From Erysipelotrichaceae bacterium 66202529 (GTDB lineage: Bacteria; Bacillota_I; Bacilli_A; Erysipelotrichales; Erysipelotrichaceae): a stretch of DNA of 64,000 bases. The notes under the pieces are model-generated. The model was not told where the DNA came from. It worked only from the letters and a program-made list of their open reading frames with translations, and did not search any database. The stretch lies in contig CP046174.1 in NCBI GenBank assembly GCA_017161075.1, positions 3,596,001-3,660,000 of the forward strand, in the 5' to 3' direction. The stretch's first letter is position 1; each line of letters begins with the position of its first letter. A program made the translations under genes and the position numbers. Positions 58,732-64,000 of this stretch are shown here, one piece after another.

Positions 58732-61338
58732 TTATTTTCTACAGCCTTCAAAGAATGCCTGATGCTGTTCTAACAGCTCTACGCTTAATGCTTTTTTAAA
58801 TACCTTCGGATATTTGCTGGCATACGCTTCCTCCACCTGTTCTCCCTCATACAGAGCCGTTGGATAGGTATACAGAATATCCCTTCTTCCGTTTTCCATC
58901 ATACAGCGCGCCATCGCCATTGCCGTTTTATTGACATTCTCCTTTTTCACCACAGCAATGCTTTCCGTCAGTGTATAATTTCCCTCAATAGGATCGATGC
59001 AATCGATTGGAAGCCCCTTTTCCTTATCCGCAAGTGCCTGATGCCGCAGACCAAAGGCGATGCCGACCTCTCCAGAACGTACCTTTTTTAAAGGGCCGGA
59101 GCCGCTGGATTCCAGATGCGGACCGACATTATCGAGAATATCACACAGCAGCGCATGTCCTTCTTGTTCTCCGTAATTATCTAAGATTGCCTGTACCAGC
59201 AGCCATCCGGTACTGCTTGCCTTGATATCCGGTATGGATATATATCCCTTGTAAATGGGATTTGCAAGATCCTTTATTGATTCTGGGACAGGCAGCTTTT
59301 GCTCCTTCAGCACTCTGGTATTGACAATCAACGCCCCCTCCAGTGCCGTCAGTGGTGTATCATAATCGGAATATGTTTTCAGTGTCGGTGTGGGAAAGGT
59401 CAGCTTCTCAAACATTTCATTTTTCTGTTCAGCACTGTCTATATAATAGGTGCTCATCGTTATGATATCCGCCTCCAGATGCTTTCCCTCCGCCATGATT
59501 TTTCCACCGAGCTCACTTGTACCAAACGACTGCAGCACATACTGGTCCTGAAAGCCGTTTTCATCCAGTGCGTGCTGTATTGCCATCAGTGCCTCCTCAT
59601 CCGCATTGGAATAAATGACAACCGGCTCTTTTCCCTGCCCGAATACAAGGGTGAAGATCATAACGCCTGCGGCAAGTACAGCAAGTGCCGCTTTCTGATA
59701 GCGTATACGCCGTGATACTGCTTTCTCCTTTTCCTGTGTGAGAAGGATCAGGATGCCCTTGACCAGCAGATTGGTTAAGAGAATCAGCAGTGATAATACA
59801 AAAATCTGATCGAACTTGGCAAAGTGCTGGAGCTCCTTGATTTTAGTTGTCAGCACAGCTGTTTTTGCCCCGACAATGAAAATCAGTGCAGAAATCGTCA
59901 CCATGGAATTGATAAAATAATAGCTGAACATCTCCAGAATCGTGCTTTTGGAATTCGGTACGACAACTCTGCGAATTGTTTTAAACCAGCTGTCTCCCAT
60001 CAGCATAGCTGTTGTTTCATAGGAGGTATTCAATTTTCCAAGTGTATTCTTCGCCATCACATACGGTGTGGAAAAGAAGTGAATCATATTACATAGAATA
60101 ATAATCCAGAAGGTGCTTTGCAATGAGGTGGAGCTGAAAGCAAACAGAAATGCAATACCGATCACCATACCGGGAATGGTATTGGTGATGCTGCTGATTG
60201 CGTCTATGCTCTTTTTACATAATTTAGGCAATGCACTTCTCGTCGTTACCAGTGCACAGCCATAGGCAAGCAGTGTTCCGGCAACTGCAGTTCCCAGCGC
60301 AACAAGAATGGAATTACGATATACGGATAACAGATTGGCACTGGACAATGTATCGGTAAAATGCTGCAGGGAGAAGCTGATATCATACGGCCATTCCTTC
60401 ACAAACGGCAACAGCAGGATAACGGCAAACACCAGAAGAACAGCACAGCCTGTCAAAACAGAGACCGTACGGCAAAGCACATCGCGTATCCTGTTTTTCG
60501 GCAGCTCTATCACACTCACCTTGTTATATCGAACATTATAGCGATCCAGATAATTCAAAAGTGCAATACTGATGATAGAGGGAAGAAGCATCATCATGGC
60601 GACAACCGCCCCGTTGTTGAAGTTTGGAATAGAGCCGAGCATCTCGTTATACAGCGTTGTTGCCACAACCTCAAATTCTCCACCGACCGCAGCCGGTATT
60701 CCAAAATCGGTAAAGCTCAGAAAGAAAGCCTGAATAAACGCGGCAGCCAGTGTTGGTATCATCGGTGACAATGCCGTAATCCAGAAGCGTTTTCCTCCGG
60801 AATCCCCCATGATTCTGGATACGATAATAAATTTCTTATCAATGAATTTCATCGTATTATTCACAAGCAGAAATGCAATGGGCAGTGTATAGATCACATA
60901 TCCAATCAGCAGACCGTAAAATCCGTAAATATCGAACAGCTGAACATGCAGTAGCCTGGTAAGCAGTCCCTGCTTTCCAAACGTATAAATAATGGCAAAG
61001 CCATATGTGATGGTCGGCAGCAGCATAGGTAAGGTAGCAATGCTGTGGATTCCTCTTTTCAGACGCTGCGACACATTTGTGTAATTGATCGTATAGGCAA
61101 GCAGAAATGCAAGCAGCGTTGTGAACAGCGCACTGATGGAAGCTGCTAAGAAGCTGTTTTTAAACGCGTGTACAAGCCTTCCGCTGGAGAATACGTCAAC
61201 GTAGTGCTGGAATGTCAGCGATGTTCCGCTTTCAAACGATTTATACAGCAGGATTGCAACCGGCATGAAAAGAAATACAAGAAATAAAACAGCTAAAACA
61301 GCATACAGAGCCTTTAGCTCCAACTGCTTTTTATGCAT
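58732..61338 (-). CDS. 2-AEP ABC transporter: two permease domains fused to a solute-binding protein
   Basis: This 868-residue protein combines a double permease of the FbpB/iron-thiamine type with a binding protein. Residues about 10-270 and 300-555 each carry six membrane segments and an EAA-like loop (FIQAFFLSFTDFGIPAAVGG and KTIRRVVVPNSKSTILEM). After one more hydrophobic segment near 565-580, about 285 residues form a family-1-type binding domain: VVIYSNADEEALMAIQHAL, then DIITMSTYYIDSAEQ and SSTGWLLVQAILDN. The binding domain would face outside, tethered to the pore. The ATG at 61338 has GGAG upstream and overlaps the ATPase gene by 8 bp. Confidence 0.88.
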   Translation of the reverse strand: MHKKQLELKALYAVLAVLFLVFLFMPVAILLYKSFESGTSLTFQHYVDVFSSGRLVHAFKNSFLAASISALFTTLLAFLLAYTINYTNVSQRLKRGIHSIATLPMLLPTITYGFAIIYTFGKQGLLTRLLHVQLFDIYGFYGLLIGYVIYTLPIAFLLVNNTMKFIDKKFIIVSRIMGDSGGKRFWITALSPMIPTLAAAFIQAFFLSFTDFGIPAAVGGEFEVVATTLYNEMLGSIPNFNNGAVVAMMMLLPSIISIALLNYLDRYNVRYNKVSVIELPKNRIRDVLCRTVSVLTGCAVLLVFAVILLLPFVKEWPYDISFSLQHFTDTLSSANLLSVYRNSILVALGTAVAGTLLAYGCALVTTRSALPKLCKKSIDAISSITNTIPGMVIGIAFLFAFSSTSLQSTFWIIILCNMIHFFSTPYVMAKNTLGKLNTSYETTAMLMGDSWFKTIRRVVVPNSKSTILEMFSYYFINSMVTISALIFIVGAKTAVLTTKIKELQHFAKFDQIFVLSLLILLTNLLVKGILILLTQEKEKAVSRRIRYQKAALAVLAAGVMIFTLVFGQGKEPVVIYSNADEEALMAIQHALDENGFQDQYVLQSFGTSELGGKIMAEGKHLEADIITMSTYYIDSAEQKNEMFEKLTFPTPTLKTYSDYDTPLTALEGALIVNTRVLKEQKLPVPESIKDLANPIYKGYISIPDIKASSTGWLLVQAILDNYGEQEGHALLCDILDNVGPHLESSGSGPLKKVRSGEVGIAFGLRHQALADKEKGLPIDCIDPIEGNYTLTESIAVVKKENVNKTAMAMARCMMENGRRDILYTYPTALYEGEQVEEAYASKYPKVFKKALSVELLEQHQAFFEGCRK

Positions 61339-62083
61339 ACGCTTCTCCAAACAAGGTAAAGATATTATTCCGCTTGATTTCCAGCTGATTCAAGATAAAT
61401 TCCTTTACAAAGCTGTTTTCCGGATGCTCGATAATATCTCTCGGTTTTGCATATTGTGAAATCATACCATCCTTCATAATGAGAACCCGGTCAGATAAGG
61501 TCAGTGCCTCCTCCGGGTCATGGGTTACGATGATGGTCGTCAGCTGAAATTCCTTGGCTATCGTCTTGATTTTTTCCTTAATACTTTCCTTAATGACCCC
61601 ATCCAGCGCACTCAGTGGTTCATCCAATAAAAGAATCTTCGGCTTCATGACCATGGTTCTTGCCAGTGCCACACGCTGCTTCTGTCCCCCGGACAGCTGG
61701 TCGATGTGTTTATCCAGATGCTGGGAAAGGCCAAGCAGCTCAATCAGTTCATTTACCTCCTGCTGTGTGGAAATACCGGGCTTGTTTTTCAAGCCGTAGG
61801 TGATGTTTTCATAAGCGTTCAGATTTGGAAACAGGGCATAGTCCTGAAATACGATATTAAAGCCCCTGTTCTCCATGGAAACGCCGGTCACATCCCGACC
61901 GTCAAACACAACACTTCCGCTATCTACATCCGTGATTCCCAGAATGCAATTCAGCAATGTTGTCTTCCCGCTTCCGCTTGGCCCCAGAATGGAAACAATT
62001 TCCCCGGTTTCTATAGACAGACTGATTCCATTGAGAATCATTGTCTGGTCGTATGACTTTTTCAAATTCTTCAGTGTCAGCAT
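61331..62083 (-). CDS. phnT: 2-AEP ABC transporter ATPase
   Basis: This 250-residue ATPase powers the fused permease. Walker A is GPSGSGKTTLLN, the Q-loop VFQDYALF, the signature LSGGQKQRVALA, Walker B KILLLDEPLSALDG and the switch His in VTHDPEEAL. It is the first gene of the operon phnT-permease/SBP-phnW-phnX. The overlap with the permease gene shows coupling. The phn symbol is inferred from the operon; the ATPase family alone would also fit iron or thiamine uptake. Confidence 0.88.
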   Translation of the reverse strand: MLTLKNLKKSYDQTMILNGISLSIETGEIVSILGPSGSGKTTLLNCILGITDVDSGSVVFDGRDVTGVSMENRGFNIVFQDYALFPNLNAYENITYGLKNKPGISTQQEVNELIELLGLSQHLDKHIDQLSGGQKQRVALARTMVMKPKILLLDEPLSALDGVIKESIKEKIKTIAKEFQLTTIIVTHDPEEALTLSDRVLIMKDGMISQYAKPRDIIEHPENSFVKEFILNQLEIKRNNIFTLFGEAYA

Positions 62084-62125
62084 ACTTCACTCTCCTCATC
62101 GCGAACCTTTTGTCCGCTTGCATCC

Positions 62126-62153
62126 ATTATAGAAAAGTGGAAAAAGATTACAA
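62126..62153 (-). promoter_or_regulatory. Candidate promoter of the 2-AEP operon
   Basis: On the minus strand TTGTAA (62148-62153) and TATAAT (62126-62131) are separated by 16 bp, about 45 bp before the ATPase start. Confidence 0.5.
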
Positions 62154-62936
62154 TAGCTTTCATAAAGTGTTAACGGCCTTTTTACCATTCCTTAACATTT
62201 TATAAATTATGTAAATTTTCAGTTATTTTTAGAGTTTTCACTCGCTTTTGTTCACATTAAGGCAACACAAAAAGCCTTTATTTAACAATTTTGTAAATAA
62301 AGACAGTTCTTCGTTCATATTTCAAAAGGAAAAACAAAAAATGAAATTTATCATCAAAATCACTGAAAGCCTGATAAATGTTCATCCCCTGTGACAAGAG
62401 TAAGGCATCTCCAACGTTACATAAAGGCATCATATACAATGCAACCAGGAAGCCCAATCACAAAAAACAACAGAAGCTACTGCCGCTTTTCATGAATTTA
62501 ACGCAGACATAGCTCCTCCCATACATACAGCTCATAACAGAGAGAAGCAACCTGCGGGATACATATATGACCAAAATCAATGGAATGTATACAACAAGCA
62601 TATTCAGCCTTTCCTTCTGCCTCTGTTGTCATTTCCTGTAGGCTTTAGGCAATTACTCCCAAAATACTGCCAATATATTCCCAAATTGCTTCAAGCTGTA
62701 CTTCTGTCTGACAGGCTAACGGCTCATAATTTCCCCACCGCCTTGCTTTATGCTTAATATCACACATGTATAGGGAGCTGTTCCTGTAGCCGTATGCAGG
62801 TTCGTTTAAAGACATTTTGTATCCATACTATACGTTTCCTGTGCAATCGCTTTAAAAAATGTTACATACAATCGAGCAAAATTTCATAAATAAAATAACA
62901 AAGGATCGCCTGCGAATTATATCGTCACTGCCTGTC
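62154..62936. other. Long gap with a terminator-like stem and little coding signal
   Basis: CTTTATTTA (62276-62284) and TAAATAAAG (62294-62302) form a 9-bp stem that on the minus strand is followed by GCTTTTTG; it may stop readthrough into the 2-AEP operon. A 40-codon minus-strand frame (62645-62767, MCDIKHKARRWGNYEPLACQ onward) has protein-like composition but no clear ribosome site. It may be gene debris. Nothing else is supported. Confidence 0.4.
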
Positions 62937-62973
62937 AAAAAAAAGCGGACACCAGTGCATGTATGGAATCCGC
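62937..62973 (-). terminator. Terminator of the symporter gene
   Basis: On the minus strand GCGGATTCC and GGTGTCCGC can pair with a mismatch around ATACATGCACT-type loop bases, followed by eight T. Confidence 0.75.
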
Positions 62974-63017
62974 ATATATTTTGTAATGCTGTGTATAGAG
63001 CCGCTGATTTTCTGCTT

Positions 63018-64000
63018 TTACATATCCTGCAGCGGATCTGTCAGCTCTTTGTCATGATAGCGTTTCATATCCATTAAATCCAGCTGGCGGTCAACCATGA
63101 TAGCATTGGTCAGAGAACCGGATACATTCAGCATGGTACGCATCATATCAATAATCGGATCAATAGCCAAAATCGGTGTGATATAGGCAAAGGAGGACCC
63201 CAGCCCTACACCGGATAAAGAAACAGATGCCGCCATGGTACTGGTTCCTGGAATCCCTGCTATACCGATAGACCCGATGGTGATAACGATAACGGACATG
63301 ATGATCAAACTGATATCAATCGGTGTTCCGCTGGTATTTGCTACATAGACGATCAGCAACGCCGGGAATACTCCCGCACAGCCCTGCATTCCTGCAGTTG
63401 TCCCAAAGCTGGATACAAAGCTGGCCGTTCCCTGGGAGACACCGAGCTTCTGCGTCAGCGTATCAATCGTTGCCGGCAGAACACCAAGCGAGCTGCGGGA
63501 TGTAAAGGCGAGCAGTAATAGAGAATAGCTTTTTTTCAAATAGATAAGCGGATTGACCTTGAAAAAGGAAAGCGCAACAAGCTGAATAAGCAGTTGAAGG
63601 ATGCAGGCCACATACAAAATCACGATAAACTTACCAACCTCCAGAATACTGTCAAGACCGCGCTGTGCAATCGTATTCGCCAGCAGTGCCAGAACAGCAT
63701 ACGGCATTCCTTTGATAATCGTCATGGCGATACTGATGATGATTTTATGCAGCGCATCAATCAGCTCATAAAACACCCTGATCGTATCGGGATATTTCTT
63801 TTGCATACGGCGGGCTGCCAGACCGAAAAAGGCAGAGAAAATTACCAGACCGACAACATTGCTGTTGACCATGGCCTCCACCGGATTAGCCGGAATCAGA
63901 TTACGAAGTGTTGTAACTACAGGAACGACTTCCTTCATTTCCCCGCCGGAAATAGACGTAGAAACGCTGCCGCCTAGTTGAAAGACAATACCCAGCGTCA
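63018..64000 (-). CDS. Dicarboxylate/amino acid:cation symporter, TcyP-like (5' end outside window)
   Basis: The visible 327 residues are the C-terminal two thirds of a DAACS-family sodium- or proton-coupled symporter. Family segments include SRSSLGVLPATIDTLTQKLG (serine-rich re-entrant loop), GMQGCAGVFPALLIVYVANT and IAGIPGTSTMAASVSLSGVG. The frame stays open upstream of the ATG at 63938 (LGIVFQLGGSVSTSISGGEM) to the window edge, so the gene is cut. The sequence is closer in feel to the cystine transporter TcyP group than to glutamate carriers, but this is not certain. A terminator follows. Confidence 0.88.
   Translation of the reverse strand, partial: TLGIVFQLGGSVSTSISGGEMKEVVPVVTTLRNLIPANPVEAMVNSNVVGLVIFSAFFGLAARRMQKKYPDTIRVFYELIDALHKIIISIAMTIIKGMPYAVLALLANTIAQRGLDSILEVGKFIVILYVACILQLLIQLVALSFFKVNPLIYLKKSYSLLLLAFTSRSSLGVLPATIDTLTQKLGVSQGTASFVSSFGTTAGMQGCAGVFPALLIVYVANTSGTPIDISLIIMSVIVITIGSIGIAGIPGTSTMAASVSLSGVGLGSSFAYITPILAIDPIIDMMRTMLNVSGSLTNAIMVDRQLDLMDMKRYHDKELTDPLQDM

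Overview
The window looks like a low-GC gut Firmicute chromosome carrying the right-hand part of a vancomycin-resistance integrative conjugative element (ICE). Gene content (PTS and BglG-type regulation, GH1 phosphoglucosidases, a phosphonate operon, tRNA with encoded CCA, AGGAGG ribosome sites) points to an Erysipelotrichaceae-like host, possibly close to [Clostridium] innocuum. The host assignment is an inference from content, not a search result.

Positions 1 to about 13.35 kb are a Tn1549/Tn5382-like ICE that is visibly more GC-rich than the DNA to its right. It holds, on the minus strand, a Cys-rich VLP protein (partial), a MOBP-type relaxase, MobC and an XRE regulator. On the plus strand it holds a small HTH protein, a decayed gene, and a complete vanB cluster (vanR-vanS, then vanY-vanW-vanH-vanB-vanX). 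A sigma-like factor, an HTH_16 protein, an excisionase and a tyrosine integrase follow. Two oriT-like modules lie on either side of the regulatory genes. The van genes detect the drug (VanRS), make D-Ala-D-Lac (VanH, VanB) and remove D-Ala-D-Ala ends (VanX, VanY). Helically phased CTACAG repeats mark both van promoters.

Positions 14-20 kb carry an AraC regulator with a short-chain dehydrogenase, two MATE exporters that share a bipartite upstream motif, and a hexapeptide acetyltransferase. Positions 20-25.5 kb carry an EAL protein with a degenerate GGDEF domain, a TPP-riboswitch-controlled HAD phosphatase-thiD unit and an M32 carboxypeptidase.

Positions 25.7-38 kb form a minus-strand sugar region. 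A glucose-family PTS (separate IIA, LicT-type antiterminator, EIIBC) is followed by two tandem M81 proteins, an M24-fold protein without obvious metal ligands, and two GH1 6-phospho-beta-glucosidases around an RpiR regulator. Two ribonucleic antiterminator (RAT) elements and a perfect cre site show how the PTS part is likely controlled.

Positions 38-47 kb hold a tocopherol-cyclase-like protein, a ROK-PHP pair, an Rpn nuclease pseudogene, a DeoR-manA-hexulose-phosphate synthase operon and a Gfo/Idh oxidoreductase. Positions 47.2-50.5 kb are an array of small, mostly uncharacterised genes, several preceded by related hairpin-like leaders. Positions 50.6-56 kb hold a Crp/Fnr regulator, an arylsulfotransferase fused to thioredoxin, a thioredoxin reductase and an NhaC-type antiporter. 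After tRNA-Arg(CCG), positions 56.7-62.1 kb form a 2-aminoethylphosphonate uptake and degradation operon with an unusual permease/binding-protein fusion. The window ends inside a dicarboxylate/cystine-type symporter.
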